Assembly (NCBI RefSeq): GCF_002858805.1
Contig: NZ_PJZI01000003.1
Span: 124,001-188,000 of the forward strand
Origin: Chimaeribacter arupi
GTDB taxonomy: Bacteria; Pseudomonadota; Gammaproteobacteria; Enterobacterales; Enterobacteriaceae
Direction of reading: 5' to 3'
DNA: 64,000 bases
Part shown: one piece after another, positions 1 to 9,452 of the stretch
Position numbering within the stretch: the stretch's first letter is position 1
Layout: each line of letters starts with the position of its first letter
Position numbers and translations under genes: made by a program
Notes under the pieces: model-generated
Databases searched by the model: none
Seen by the model: the letters and a program-made list of their open reading frames with translations, nothing else
Told to the model about the DNA's origin: nothing

Positions 1-376
1 GGTCAACGGCCTGACCGGCCGCCAGCACCGCCTGATCCAGGCAGATTGCCTCTCCTGGCTGAGCGAGGCCAACGAGCAGTTCGACGTGATTTTCATCGAT
101 CCGCCGACCTTCTCCAACTCCAAACGCATGGCAGATTCCTTTGACGTGCAGCGTGACCACCTGGCGCTGATGAAGCACCTGACCCGTCTGCTGCGCCGCA
201 ACGGCACCATTATGTTCTCCAACAACAAACGCGGCTTCCAGATGGACGTGGCCGGTCTGGCCGAACTCGGCCTGGTGGCGAAAGAGATCACCGCCCAGAC
301 GCAGTCCCAGGATTTTGCCCGTAACCGTCAGATTCACAACTGCTGGCTGCTCACCCGCGCCGGCGAGGAAAAGTAA
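1..376 (+). CDS. rlmL: RlmL (RlmKL) 23S rRNA methyltransferase, C-terminal part
   Basis: This is the 3' end of a gene that begins before the window; the reading frame is open from base 2. The last 124 residues are the Rossmann-type methyltransferase of the RlmK half, which makes m7G2069 in 23S rRNA; the missing RlmL half makes m2G2445. The visible motif IV is [12 protein letters not shown] (codons from about base 98), which binds the target base and is typical of this family. The stop is 5 bases before the uup start, so the two genes are probably cotranscribed, as in E. coli. Confidence 0.95.
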   Translation, partial: VNGLTGRQHRLIQADCLSWLSEANEQFDVIFIDPPTFSNSKRMADSFDVQRDHLALMKHLTRLLRRNGTIMFSNNKRGFQMDVAGLAELGLVAKEITAQTQSQDFARNRQIHNCWLLTRAGEEK

Positions 377-381
377 CGTTT

Positions 382-2289
382 ATGTCTTTAATCAGTATGT
401 CAGGTGCCTGGCTCTCCTTCAGTGATGCCCCTCTGCTGGATAACACCGAACTCCACATCGAGCCTAATGAACGTGTTTGTCTGGTCGGCCGTAACGGCGC
501 GGGGAAATCCACGCTGATGAAAATCCTGAACCGCGAAGTGCCGCTGGATGATGGCCGCATCGTGTATGAGCAGGATTTGATCGTGGCGCGCCTGCAACAG
601 GACCCGCCGCGCAACATCGGCGGCACGGTGTTTGACTTTGTGGCCGAAGGTGTCGCCGAACAGGCGGAACACCTGAAGGCGTATCACGCCATTTCCCATC
701 TGGTAGAAAGCGACCCGAGCGAGAAGAACCTGGCCAAAATGGCGCAGGTGATGGAAATCCTCGACCATCAGGGGCTGTGGCAGCTCGACAGCCGTATCCA
801 GGAGGTGCTGGCACAGCTCTCGCTGAACGGCGACGCGGAGCTCTCCTCGCTCTCCGGCGGCTGGCTGCGTAAAGCGGCACTGGGCCGGGCACTGGTGAGT
901 TCCCCGCAGGTTCTGCTGCTGGATGAGCCGACCAACCACCTGGATATCGAAACCATCAACTGGCTGGAAGGGTTCCTGAAAGAGTTCCAGGGCAGCATTA
1001 TCTTTATCTCGCACGACCGTTCGTTCATCCGCAATATGGCAACGCGCATTGTGGATCTGGATCGCGGCAAGCTGGTCTCCTACCCAGGCAATTACGATCT
1101 CTACCTCACCACCAAAGAAGAGGCGTTGCGGGTCGAGGAGCTGCAAAACGCGGAGTTTGACCGCAAGCTGGCGCAGGAAGAGGTGTGGATCCGTCAGGGC
1201 ATCAAAGCGCGCCGTACCCGTAATGAGGGGCGCGTGCGCGCCCTGAAAGCGCTGCGCCGTGAGCGTTCCGAACGCCGTGAGGTCATGGGCACTGCGAAAA
1301 TGCAGGTCGAAGAGGCAAGCCGTTCCGGCAAAATCGTGTTTGAGCTGGAAAATGTCAGCTACCGCGTCGGCGACAAGCAACTGGTGTCCAATTTCACCGC
1401 CCAGGTGCAGCGTGGTGACAAAATTGCGCTGGTCGGCCCGAACGGCTGTGGTAAAACCACCCTGCTGAAGCTGATGCTCAACCAGCTGAAAGCCGACAGC
1501 GGCCGGGTACATTGCGGCACCAAGCTGGAAGTGGCCTACTTTGACCAGCACCGCGCCGAGCTGGACCCGGAACGCACGGTGATGGACAACCTGGCCGAAG
1601 GCAAACAGGAAGTGATGGTCAATGGCCGTTCCCGCCATGTGCTGGGCTATTTGCAGGACTTCCTGTTCCACCCGAAACGCGCCATGACGCCGGTGAAAGC
1701 GTTGTCAGGCGGGGAGCGTAACCGCCTGCTGCTGGCGCGCCTGTTCCTGCGCCCCAGCAACCTGCTGATCCTCGATGAACCGACCAACGACCTCGACGTC
1801 GAAACGCTGGAGCTGCTGGAAGAGTTGATCGACGGCTACCAGGGCACCGTGATGCTGGTCAGTCACGACCGTGAGTTTGTGGATAACTGCGTGACCGAAT
1901 GCTGGATCTTCGAAGGGCAGGGCGTGATCAACAGTTACGTCGGCGGTTACCATGATGCCCATCAGCAGCGTGCCGCCACCCGTTCCCTGCGCGCGGCCCC
2001 GGCTGTGCAGGAGAAAAGCCCCGCTGCCGCACCCAAAGCGGACAGCGCCAAACGTCCGGCAAACAAGCTAAGCTATAATCTGCAACGTGAACTGGAGCAG
2101 TTGCCGCAACGCATTGATGCGCTGGAAAAAGAGATCACCGCATTGCAGGACACCATGAGCGATGCCGGTTTCTTCAGCCAGCCGCATGACGAAACACAAC
2201 GTGTTATCGATGCACTGGCAAAAGCAGAAAGCGACCTGGAAGCCGCCTTCGAGCGCTGGGAAAGCCTCGAAGCACAGAAAAACGGATAA
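382..2289 (+). CDS. uup: Uup, ABC-F family ATPase
   Basis: A 635-residue soluble ABC-F protein with two tandem ATP-binding cassettes and no membrane domain. Walker A motifs are GRNGAGKST (residues 36-44) and GPNGCGKTT (about 352-360). Each cassette has an LSGG signature and a Walker B followed by an EPTN switch (LLLDEPTNHLD, LILDEPTNDLD). The charged linker between the cassettes and the C-terminal coiled coil after about residue 555 are the usual Uup parts; the latter binds DNA and the ribosome. The family limits precise excision of transposons and acts on ribosomes. Length and domain order match E. coli Uup (635 residues). Confidence 0.97.
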   Translation: MSLISMSGAWLSFSDAPLLDNTELHIEPNERVCLVGRNGAGKSTLMKILNREVPLDDGRIVYEQDLIVARLQQDPPRNIGGTVFDFVAEGVAEQAEHLKAYHAISHLVESDPSEKNLAKMAQVMEILDHQGLWQLDSRIQEVLAQLSLNGDAELSSLSGGWLRKAALGRALVSSPQVLLLDEPTNHLDIETINWLEGFLKEFQGSIIFISHDRSFIRNMATRIVDLDRGKLVSYPGNYDLYLTTKEEALRVEELQNAEFDRKLAQEEVWIRQGIKARRTRNEGRVRALKALRRERSERREVMGTAKMQVEEASRSGKIVFELENVSYRVGDKQLVSNFTAQVQRGDKIALVGPNGCGKTTLLKLMLNQLKADSGRVHCGTKLEVAYFDQHRAELDPERTVMDNLAEGKQEVMVNGRSRHVLGYLQDFLFHPKRAMTPVKALSGGERNRLLLARLFLRPSNLLILDEPTNDLDVETLELLEELIDGYQGTVMLVSHDREFVDNCVTECWIFEGQGVINSYVGGYHDAHQQRAATRSLRAAPAVQEKSPAAAPKADSAKRPANKLSYNLQRELEQLPQRIDALEKEITALQDTMSDAGFFSQPHDETQRVIDALAKAESDLEAAFERWESLEAQKNG

Positions 2290-2337
2290 GAAACACGGCG
2301 GCCGGCTCCCGGCCGCCATCCCCTGCAAAGGAGCATT

Positions 2338-2364
2338 ATGCCGCTGAGAGCGCCATGCCGTTGA
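2338..2364 (+). promoter_or_regulatory. Possible 8-codon leader ORF coupled to pqiA
   Basis: An ATG behind an AAAGGAG ribosome site (about 2326-2332) opens an 8-codon reading frame (MPLRAPCR). Its TGA stop at 2362-2364 overlaps the GAGGAG site at 2363-2368 that serves the GTG start of pqiA at 2376. This is the layout expected for translational coupling. Whether the peptide is made is unknown; the short frame could be chance. Confidence 0.35.
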
Positions 2365-2375
2365 GGAGTAAAGCC

Positions 2376-3644
2376 GTGCACGTGCATCGTTCTGATGATC
2401 CCCTGTTATGCCCGCAATGTGACCTGATGGTCGCGTTGCCTGCATTGTCTCCCGGCAACCGGGCAAACTGTCCGCGCTGCCATACCACCCTCCAGACTGC
2501 CTGGGCTGAACCACGCCGCCGCCCAATGGTGTTTGCGTTAAGCGCCCTGTTTATGCTGTTGCTCGCCAATCTTTTTCCGTTCGTCAGTATCCATGTCAAA
2601 GGGTTGAGCAGCGAGATTACGCTGTACCAGATCCCGCAGGTGATGATGTCAGAGGATTACGCCAGCATGGCCGGGATGTTCATCCTGTTTGTGCAGCTGG
2701 TGCCCGCGTTCTGCATGGTCACTATTATTCTGCTCTGCCTGCGGGTGCAGATGCCGCAGTCGCTGAAAGTCAGGCTGGCTCGCTGGCTGTTTATGCTGAA
2801 AGCCTGGAGCATGGTGGAAATTTTCCTGGCCGGTGTGCTGGTCAGCTTCGTCAAGCTGATGGCGTACGGCAATATCGGCATCAACCTGAGCTTTTACGCG
2901 TATGTGTTGTTCTGCCTGTTGCAGGTGCGGGCGTTCCAGTGCCTGGACCGCCGCACCCTCTGGAATGACATCGCGCCCGCACCCGTACCGGGGCGCGTCT
3001 TGCGGGTGGGGCAGAGCGGGTTGCAGCAGCAATTGCGCGCCTGCCCCTGCTGCACCGCGGTGTTACCGGCCGGGCAGGAGCAGTGCCCGCGTTGCGGCAC
3101 CAAAGGGCACCTGCGCAAAAAACACAGCCTGCAATGGACAATGGCGCTGCTGATCACCGCGGCGCTGCTCTACATCCCGGCTAATGTCCTGCCGATCATG
3201 AATACCGAGCTGCTGGGTAACCCGGCTCCCTCAACCATTATGGCGGGCGTGATATTGCTGTGGAGCGACGGCTCCTACCCGGTGGCGCTGGTGATTTTTA
3301 TCGCCAGCATCATGGTGCCGACGCTGAAGATGATGGCGATCGCCTGGCTCTGCTGGGACGCGCGCCACCCTGACCGGCAGCGTGACAGCGAGCGGATGCA
3401 CCTGATCTATGAAGTCGTGGAGTTCGTCGGCCGCTGGTCAATGATCGATGTGTTTGTGATTGCGGTGCTCTCCGCGCTGGTCAGAATCGGGCAGCTGATG
3501 AATGTGTATCCGCAGGTCGCTGCGGTGTTGTTTGCCATGGTGGTGATCCTGACGATGATTGCCGCCATGACCTTTGATCCCAGATTAAGCTGGGATGGTC
3601 TGAATAGAAAAAACCAAAAGGAGCTGCATCTTGACAGCAAATGA
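2376..3644 (+). CDS. pqiA: PqiA, intermembrane transport inner-membrane protein
   Basis: PqiA is the polytopic inner-membrane partner of the PqiABC complex, which bridges the envelope and moves lipids. Two PqiA domains are seen, each opening with a zinc-ribbon-like pair of CxxC motifs (CPQC...CPRC near the N terminus; CPCC...CPRC near residue 225) followed by about four membrane helices. The GTG at 2376 is preferred over the in-frame ATG at 2355: it has GAGGAG 7 bases upstream and gives an N terminus matching E. coli PqiA in length. The 3' end overlaps pqiB by 14 bases, so this is one operon. The E. coli operon responds to SoxRS; no site was identified here. Confidence 0.95.
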   Translation: MHVHRSDDPLLCPQCDLMVALPALSPGNRANCPRCHTTLQTAWAEPRRRPMVFALSALFMLLLANLFPFVSIHVKGLSSEITLYQIPQVMMSEDYASMAGMFILFVQLVPAFCMVTIILLCLRVQMPQSLKVRLARWLFMLKAWSMVEIFLAGVLVSFVKLMAYGNIGINLSFYAYVLFCLLQVRAFQCLDRRTLWNDIAPAPVPGRVLRVGQSGLQQQLRACPCCTAVLPAGQEQCPRCGTKGHLRKKHSLQWTMALLITAALLYIPANVLPIMNTELLGNPAPSTIMAGVILLWSDGSYPVALVIFIASIMVPTLKMMAIAWLCWDARHPDRQRDSERMHLIYEVVEFVGRWSMIDVFVIAVLSALVRIGQLMNVYPQVAAVLFAMVVILTMIAAMTFDPRLSWDGLNRKNQKELHLDSK

Positions 3645-5271
3645 AGGCACCGCCCGGGTGGAGAAGATCAAGCGCTGGTCACCGGTATGGATTGTGCCGA
3701 TTGTGACGGCACTGATTGGCGCCTGGATCCTGTTCTACCACTTCAGCCATCAGGGGCCGGAAGTGACCCTGATCACCACCACAGCCGAAGGCATTGAGGG
3801 CGGTAAAACCACCATTAAAAGCCGCAACGTTGACGTCGGCCGGGTGGAAAGTGTGACGCTGAGCGATGATCTTAACCACGTGATCCTTAAAGCCCGCCTG
3901 AACCCGGACATGAAAAAGCTGCTGAAAGGGGACTCCGCGTTCTGGGTAGTGAAACCACAGATTGGCAAAGAGGGCGTCTCAGGCCTCGGCACCTTGCTTT
4001 CCGGGGCTTACATTGAATTGCAACCGGGCCGCAAAGGCGAGGAACCGGCGCAATACCAGTTGCTCGACTCCCCGCCGCTGGCCGCGCCGGATGCCAAAGG
4101 GATCCGCGTGGTGCTGGACAGCGAACGCTCCGGCCAGCTTAACCCCGGCGATCCGGTGCTGTTCCGCGGTTACCGGGTCGGCTCAGTGGAGACCAGCCGG
4201 TTTGATACCGAGACGCGCTCAATGCATTATCAGCTGTTTATCAATGCGCCGTATGACTCGCTGGTGACCAGCAACGTGCGTTTCTGGAAAGACAGCGGCG
4301 TCAACTTTGATATGTCCTCGCAGGGTATGCGGGTGGAGATGGGATCGCTGACCACGCTGTTCAGCGGCGGCGTCAGTTTTGATGTGCCGAACGGCTGGGA
4401 GCGCGGGGAACAGGCGCAGGAACATGCGGAATACACCCTGTTTGACGATCAGCGCAGCATCCAGGATTCGCTCTACACGGAACACCGCGACTTTGTGATG
4501 TTCTTCTCTGACTCGATCCGTGGCCTCTCGCCGGGCGCGCCGGTGGAGTTCCGCGGCATCCGGCTGGGCACCGTTTCGTCAGTCCCGTTCACCATTCCCG
4601 GTATTGAACAGCAAATGGACAGCGATTACCGCATCCCGGTGTTGATCCGCATTGAACCCGATCGCTTCACCAAACAACTGGGCAAAAACTTTGATATGGA
4701 AGCGGCCCTGAAAGATGCCCTGCAACGGGGTATGCGGGCGTCGCTGAAGTCAGGTAACTTGCTCACCGGCGCGCTGTATATCGATCTTGATTTCTACCCG
4801 AATGAGAAGGCGTGGAAAGGGCCGCGTAAACTGGGCGGCTATGAACTCCTGCCGACGACCAGCGGCGGCCTGGCGCAGATCCAGCAGAAAGTCATGATGA
4901 CGCTGGACAAGATCAATGCGCTGCCGCTGAACCCGCTGATTGAAGAAGCCACGCAGACCCTGGCGCAGAGTAAACGTACGCTGGCAGAAACACAGCGCAC
5001 GATGGCCTCGCTGAACAAAATTACCTCCAGCAAAGAGATGCAGAACCTGCCGGCGGACATGCAGAAAACGCTGCTGGAGCTGAACCGCAGCATGAAAGGC
5101 TTCCAGCCCGGTTCACCGGCGTACACCAAAATGGTCGCGGATATGCAGCGCCTCGATCAGGTGATGCGCGAACTGCAACCGGTACTGCGCACCATCAATG
5201 ACAAGAGCAATGCATTGGTGTTTGAAGCGTCAGAGAGCCCCGATCCTCAGCCGAAGAAGGCCAAAAAATGA
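3631..5271 (+). CDS. pqiB: PqiB, MCE-domain tunnel protein
   Basis: A 546-residue protein with one N-terminal membrane anchor (about residues 16-35, after WSPVWIVPIV). Three MCE domains and a long helical C terminus (about 430-520) follow; in E. coli these form a periplasm-spanning needle for lipid transport. It begins with TTG, the only in-frame start behind AAGGAG (7-base spacing). It lies inside the pqiA 3' end and shares the ATGA overlap with pqiC. Sequence is very close to E. coli PqiB throughout. Confidence 0.96.
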   Translation: MTANEGTARVEKIKRWSPVWIVPIVTALIGAWILFYHFSHQGPEVTLITTTAEGIEGGKTTIKSRNVDVGRVESVTLSDDLNHVILKARLNPDMKKLLKGDSAFWVVKPQIGKEGVSGLGTLLSGAYIELQPGRKGEEPAQYQLLDSPPLAAPDAKGIRVVLDSERSGQLNPGDPVLFRGYRVGSVETSRFDTETRSMHYQLFINAPYDSLVTSNVRFWKDSGVNFDMSSQGMRVEMGSLTTLFSGGVSFDVPNGWERGEQAQEHAEYTLFDDQRSIQDSLYTEHRDFVMFFSDSIRGLSPGAPVEFRGIRLGTVSSVPFTIPGIEQQMDSDYRIPVLIRIEPDRFTKQLGKNFDMEAALKDALQRGMRASLKSGNLLTGALYIDLDFYPNEKAWKGPRKLGGYELLPTTSGGLAQIQQKVMMTLDKINALPLNPLIEEATQTLAQSKRTLAETQRTMASLNKITSSKEMQNLPADMQKTLLELNRSMKGFQPGSPAYTKMVADMQRLDQVMRELQPVLRTINDKSNALVFEASESPDPQPKKAKK

Positions 5272-5837
5272 TGAAATGGATACTTCCTGTCACGCTGGCT
5301 GCCCTGCTGGCCGCGTGCAGCAGTGATGACAGCGGCAAAACCTACTATCAATTGCCGGTACCCACGCAGCCGGCTGCGGCTGCGTCAGCCACACAGGCGC
5401 AGACCACGCAACGCCAGTTATGGATTGAGCAGGTGGGCGTCGCGGATTACCTGAACGGCAGTGGGGTGGTGTACCAGACTAACGATGTGCAGTACGTCAT
5501 CGCCAAGGACAATCTGTGGGCCAGCCCACTGGAGCAGCAACTGCAACAGAACCTGGTCACACAGCTGAGCCGGGATCTGCCGGGCTGGCTGGTGTCAGCG
5601 CAGACCTTGGCCGGCGATCAGGACGTACTGAACGTGACGGTTACGGGTTTCCACGGGCGTTATGACGGCAAAGCGGTGGTCAGCGGGCAGTGGACGCTGA
5701 CACAGAACGGCCAAACCGTTACCCAGCCGTTTAACCTGCAACTGGATCAGCCGGAAGATGGCTATGACACGCTGGTGCGCACCCTGGCGCAGGGCTGGCA
5801 ACAGCAAGCTGACGTCATTGCCGCCTACGTAAAATAG
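5268..5837 (+). CDS. pqiC: PqiC outer-membrane lipoprotein
   Basis: A 189-residue lipoprotein of the ABC-type transport auxiliary (DUF330) family. The signal peptide ends in a lipobox LLAAC with the lipidated Cys at residue 17; Ser-Ser at +2/+3 fits outer-membrane sorting. It is the outer-membrane partner that docks the PqiB needle. The start overlaps the pqiB stop (ATGA), so translation is probably coupled. It is the last gene of the operon and is followed by a terminator. Confidence 0.93.
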   Translation: MMKWILPVTLAALLAACSSDDSGKTYYQLPVPTQPAAAASATQAQTTQRQLWIEQVGVADYLNGSGVVYQTNDVQYVIAKDNLWASPLEQQLQQNLVTQLSRDLPGWLVSAQTLAGDQDVLNVTVTGFHGRYDGKAVVSGQWTLTQNGQTVTQPFNLQLDQPEDGYDTLVRTLAQGWQQQADVIAAYVK

Positions 5838-5854
5838 TCATCTGAAAAAAGGGT

Positions 5855-5906
5855 AAAGCCCGGTGATGGGATCGCTGAATGCGGTCTGCTCATCGGGCTT
5901 TTTATT
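5855..5906 (+). terminator. Terminator after pqiC
   Basis: AAAGCCCG pairs with CGGGCTTT around a loop of about 30 bases, followed by TTTATTT. It lies directly after the pqiC stop and ends the pqi operon. Confidence 0.7.
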
Positions 5907-6119
5907 TATTCTTATAGTAATCAACGAGTTGTATCATCATCATTTACATCAGTGAGTTACCTGATTCTGCTTATATACCTCACAAATGTGACATTGGCGT
6001 GAATATTGCGCATTGATCTTCCCCTCTTAAAGGGCTATTGCTTAAACGTGGCGTGCGCAGACTGCGGCGACCACTGTTTTCTTTCCACCAGACCATGAAT
6101 GAGGGAAATAAGGCATATG

Positions 6120-6290
6120 ATGAAGAGACAAAAACGCGATCGCCTGGAACGGGCACATTCACGCGGGTATCACGCAGGTATTTCAGGTCGTCCCAGGGAA
6201 TTATGTCCCTATCAATCGTTGGACGCCCGGTCTCACTGGTTGGGAGGTTGGCGACAAGCCATGGAGGACAGGGCCGTGACCGCTGCATAA
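6120..6290 (+). CDS. rmf: Ribosome modulation factor Rmf
   Basis: A 56-residue basic protein nearly identical to E. coli RMF: it starts MKRQKRDRLERAH and keeps the CPYQ and HWLGGWRQAM segments. Rmf binds 70S ribosomes and drives dimerisation into inactive 100S particles in stationary phase. Two adjacent ATGs (6117 and 6120) exist; the second matches the known N terminus and is better spaced from AAGG at 6110-6113. It has its own terminator. Growth-phase and ppGpp control is known for the family; no site is assigned here. Confidence 0.97.
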   Translation: MKRQKRDRLERAHSRGYHAGISGRPRELCPYQSLDARSHWLGGWRQAMEDRAVTAA

Positions 6291-6315
6291 GCGGCGCCCT
6301 GTAAGAAAAGGGAAG

Positions 6316-6341
6316 AACCTCCGCCAGGCGCGGAGGTTTTT
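6316..6341. terminator. Bidirectional terminator between rmf and fabA
   Basis: A perfect stem (AACCTCCGC/GCGGAGGTT) with a 4-base loop and a T run lies between the convergent ends of rmf and fabA, with A residues on the other side. Confidence 0.85.
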
Positions 6342-6350
6342 ATTGGGGGC

Positions 6351-6869
6351 TTAGAAGACGCTGGTGTCTTTAAACAAGCCCACTTTCAGGTCGCTGGCGG
6401 TATAGATGACTTTACCGTCGACCAGTACTTCGCCGTCTGCCACGCCCATGATCAGCTTACGGTTGATCACACGCTTGAAGTTAATGCGGTAAGTGACTTT
6501 TTTCGCGGTCGGCAGAACCTGACCGGTGAACTTCACTTCGCCCACGCCCAGCGCACGGCCTTTGCCTTCACCGCCCAGCCAGCCGAGATAGAAACCGACC
6601 AGCTGCCACATGGCGTCCAGACCCAGGCAGCCCGGCATGACCGGGTCACCAATAAAGTGACAACCAAAGAACCACAGGTCAGGGTTGATATCCAGCTCCG
6701 CTTCCACGTAGCCTTTGTTATGGCTGCCGCCGTCTTCGCTCATTTTAACGATGCGGTCCATCATCAGCATATTGCCTGACGGCAGCGGTGGGCCGCCTGC
6801 GCCAAACAGCTCACTGCGGCCGGAGGCTTCCAGATCTTCTTTCGTGTAAGAGTCGCGTTTTTCTACCAT
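6351..6869 (-). CDS. fabA: FabA 3-hydroxydecanoyl-ACP dehydratase/isomerase
   Basis: A 172-residue enzyme, the same length as E. coli FabA and almost identical. It dehydrates 3-hydroxyacyl-ACP and isomerises trans-2- to cis-3-decenoyl-ACP, the branch point for unsaturated fatty acids. The catalytic His lies in [12 protein letters not shown] (about residue 71) and the Asp in GCLGLDAMW (about 85). The upstream palindrome at 6906-6923 is a probable FabR site, matching known FabR/FadR control. It converges on rmf across a shared terminator. Confidence 0.98.
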   Translation of the reverse strand: MVEKRDSYTKEDLEASGRSELFGAGGPPLPSGNMLMMDRIVKMSEDGGSHNKGYVEAELDINPDLWFFGCHFIGDPVMPGCLGLDAMWQLVGFYLGWLGGEGKGRALGVGEVKFTGQVLPTAKKVTYRINFKRVINRKLIMGVADGEVLVDGKVIYTASDLKVGLFKDTSVF

Positions 6870-6905
6870 GTCGATGTAGCCTTATTTTAATGAAGGTCGC
6901 AGATT

Positions 6906-6923
6906 AGCTTACATGTGTAAGCT
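6906..6923. promoter_or_regulatory. Probable FabR operator upstream of fabA
   Basis: AGCTTACATGTGTAAGCT is an inverted repeat (AGCTTACA/TGTAAGCT around 2 bases), 37 bases before the fabA start. It resembles, as remembered, the FabR palindrome at the E. coli fabA and fabB promoters. It lies in the gap between fabA and lonH. Confidence 0.7.
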
Positions 6924-6935
6924 GAACAAGTCCGA

Positions 6936-8708
6936 TCAGCCGCGGCTGAACCAGTTTAACCAGCGTAAGAACCAGGGCAGGTGCCGGCGTTCATGCGCGG
7001 TGACTTGTGCTATGCGATCCTGAATGGCGCCCAGTAAGCTGGGTTGCTGCTCGTCAGCATACGTTACGCCCGTGATTATCGTTAATGCCTCTGCCGCAGA
7101 GGAGACCGCCCACAGATGGAACTGCCCCTCACGCACGGCATCTACCACCTGCGGTTGCAGGCAGAGATGGCGCAGGTTAGACAGCGGCAGAATAACGCCC
7201 TGCTTGCCGGTCAGGCCGCGCCGTTGGCAGACTTCAAAGAAGCCTTCAATTTTTTCGTTCACGCCGCCAATCGGCTGGACGTTACCGAACTGGTCTACGG
7301 AGCCGGTCACCGCAATCTGCTGGTTAATCGGCTGTTGCGCCAGGGCGCTGATCAGCACACACAGCTCAGCCAGTGAGGCGCTGTCGCCATCCACTTCACC
7401 ATAAGATTGCTCAAAAACCAGTGATGCAGAGAAGGGCAGCGGCTGATCCTGATCCAATTCAGAGATCAGGTAGGCCTGCATAATCATCATGCCTTTGGCA
7501 TGCAGATTACCGCCCAGTTCCGCTTTGCGCTCGACGTCATTAAATTCACCGTCACCGGCGTGCACCACACAACTGATGCGTGACGGCTCGCCAAAGGCGC
7601 GTGGGTGGCCGGGGTATTCCAGCACGGATAAGCCGTTGATCTGCCCAATAACTTCGCCTTCGGTTTCAATCAGGATCTGGCCCAGCTCAATCTCATCCTG
7701 CATCCGTTCTGCCAGATAGCTTTCACGCCAGGCTTTGGCCTGTAACGCGGCATCAAGGGCTTTTTCATCCAGCAGCGTCTCTTCATTATAGAGGGCGGCT
7801 TCAGAAAGCAGGGCGCTGATCCACTCCGGGCAGAGCGGCAGGCTGCCCTGGTCGCCACTGAAACGCACTGCCTGCGTTAACAGCGTCGGCCAGGCGTTTT
7901 CAGCCGGGCGCGGCAGGTTCTGGCTGTCGGCCAGGCTGTTGATATAGGCGCACCAGGTGGCCATATCCTCAGGGTCGGTCAGCGGCAATTCGCCTTCAAA
8001 CTCACCGTATAACCCGTGCTCCGCCAGCTCAGGCTCCATCTCATTGAGATCGGCCAGGCCGGGGCGGTCACCCACAATAATCAGTTTGAGATCCAGCGGC
8101 ATCGCCGGGATATTCACCGGCAGCGGGCGCGTTTCATCCGGAGAAACCCAGCGGAACAGCCCCTCACTGATGATCTGTTTCAGGCGCAGCCACATCAGCG
8201 GCTGTGCCAGCAGGGTACGGGCGCTGAGGATTAATACCCCGCCGTTAACCTGATGTACGGCACCGGGGTGCAGCACGATTTCGCCATTAAACAGGCTGGC
8301 GCGGCCGAATAATTGCTCCGGCTCAATCCATTCCCGGTAGAGACAGCGCGTGTCCGCCACAAAAGGGCCGCGCCGGGGCAGGGACGCGGCAAGCGTCGCC
8401 TGGGTTCCGGTAATCTGATAATGGCTGCCGATCGGTTGGTCGTCATCCGGCAGCAGGCTGTCGACCGCTTCAGCGATCACCGCAAGATAGGCACGACTCT
8501 CCTGGGCTTTAACCGTCATGATGCGCGGGCGCGACTGCGGATGACAGAACAGCGTCAGGCCATTTTCCAGGCGGGGCTGGGTCACTGCGAAGGTTATCGG
8601 GGCCAAGTCAGGCGCCGTAGCGAATAATGTCTGGTAAGGCGCGGCGTCAGGAACGAGTGACTGCCATTCAAGTCGGTTATTGGTCAAAGTGTTAGGGTCA
8701 ATCAGCAA
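6936..8708 (-). CDS. lonH: LonH/YcbZ, Lon-like putative protease
   Basis: A Lon-family protein of about 590 residues. The N-terminal two thirds hold a degenerate AAA region with no clean Walker A. The C-terminal part is a Lon protease domain with the Ser-Lys dyad: Ser443 in EVDGDSAS and Lys486 in GGVNEKIEGFF, 43 residues apart as in Lon. Homologues are called YcbZ or LonH; the substrate is unknown to me. The start is uncertain. TTG at 8708 opens the frame, but TTG at 8687 aligns better with the remembered E. coli N terminus; neither has a clear Shine-Dalgarno. Confidence 0.92.
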   Translation of the reverse strand: MLIDPNTLTNNRLEWQSLVPDAAPYQTLFATAPDLAPITFAVTQPRLENGLTLFCHPQSRPRIMTVKAQESRAYLAVIAEAVDSLLPDDDQPIGSHYQITGTQATLAASLPRRGPFVADTRCLYREWIEPEQLFGRASLFNGEIVLHPGAVHQVNGGVLILSARTLLAQPLMWLRLKQIISEGLFRWVSPDETRPLPVNIPAMPLDLKLIIVGDRPGLADLNEMEPELAEHGLYGEFEGELPLTDPEDMATWCAYINSLADSQNLPRPAENAWPTLLTQAVRFSGDQGSLPLCPEWISALLSEAALYNEETLLDEKALDAALQAKAWRESYLAERMQDEIELGQILIETEGEVIGQINGLSVLEYPGHPRAFGEPSRISCVVHAGDGEFNDVERKAELGGNLHAKGMMIMQAYLISELDQDQPLPFSASLVFEQSYGEVDGDSASLAELCVLISALAQQPINQQIAVTGSVDQFGNVQPIGGVNEKIEGFFEVCQRRGLTGKQGVILPLSNLRHLCLQPQVVDAVREGQFHLWAVSSAAEALTIITGVTYADEQQPSLLGAIQDRIAQVTAHERRHLPWFLRWLNWFSRG

Positions 8709-8896
8709 AAAGGGAAAGGGCGATTATACAAGAATAACGAAGGCTGCATATAAGCAGAGTTATTCTTCGGCGAATGCGGTTTGACAATAATGCTGGGCTG
8801 TGTAAAAAACAGACAAGCGAGACGGTGAAAATTCATAAAAACTCCCGGCAAAACTGTTATGCTTAAGAAAGTTACACGGTCACATTAAGGCTCGCG

Positions 8897-9352
8897 ATGA
8901 AATATCAGCAACTGGAAAATCTGGAAAGCGGATGGAAATGGAAATACCTGGTAAAAAAGCACCGGGAAGGGGAACGCATTACCCGCTATCTTGAAAACAG
9001 CGCTGCGCAAGAAGCCGTACACGAATTACTGAAAATGGAAAGCAATCCGGTCAATGTGCTGCAATGGATCACCCGGCATATGAACCCGGCCCTCGACAAC
9101 CGGATGAAACAGACTATCCGGGCGCGGCGTAAACGGCATTTTAATGCTGAGCATCAGCACACCCGCAAAAAATCTATCGACCTTGAGTTTCTGGTCTGGC
9201 AGCGGTTGGCAGGCCTGGCACGCCGGCGCGGCGTCACGCTGTCCGAAACCGTGGTACAGCTGATTGAAGATGCAGAGCGCAAAGAAAAATACGCCAGCCA
9301 GATGTCCTCCCTGAGGCAGGATTTGCAAGAAATCCTGGCGAAAAAAGAGTAA
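8897..9352 (+). CDS. matP: MatP macrodomain Ter protein
   Basis: A 151-residue DNA-binding protein closely matching E. coli MatP. It has the conserved start [18 protein letters not shown], the basic [19 protein letters not shown] stretch, a ribbon-helix-helix near KKSIDLEF, and a C-terminal coiled coil (about 120-148). MatP binds matS sites, compacts the replication terminus and contacts ZapB. No matS site was searched for systematically. The ATG is preceded by AAGG 8 bases away. Divergent from lonH and convergent with ompA, as in E. coli. Confidence 0.97.
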   Translation: MKYQQLENLESGWKWKYLVKKHREGERITRYLENSAAQEAVHELLKMESNPVNVLQWITRHMNPALDNRMKQTIRARRKRHFNAEHQHTRKKSIDLEFLVWQRLAGLARRRGVTLSETVVQLIEDAERKEKYASQMSSLRQDLQEILAKKE

Positions 9353-9407
9353 TGCCCGCTGGGCTCCTCCCTTTCCTTCTTCTCTTTCCCGGTTTATACC
9401 TCCCATA

Positions 9408-9436
9408 AAAAAACCCCGCCGGAGCGGGGTTTTAAA
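9408..9436. terminator. Bidirectional terminator between matP and ompA
   Basis: A run of A, then ACCCCGC/GCGGGGT stem and TTTTAAAA; it can serve both converging genes. Confidence 0.85.
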
Positions 9437-9452
9437 ATCACGTACGTTTAAC

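Noticed and set aside
400-1671. 423-residue open frame on the minus strand within uup
   Set aside because: It lies antisense inside a full-length ABC-F gene; high GC content leaves long open antisense frames and no family features or ribosome site are seen.
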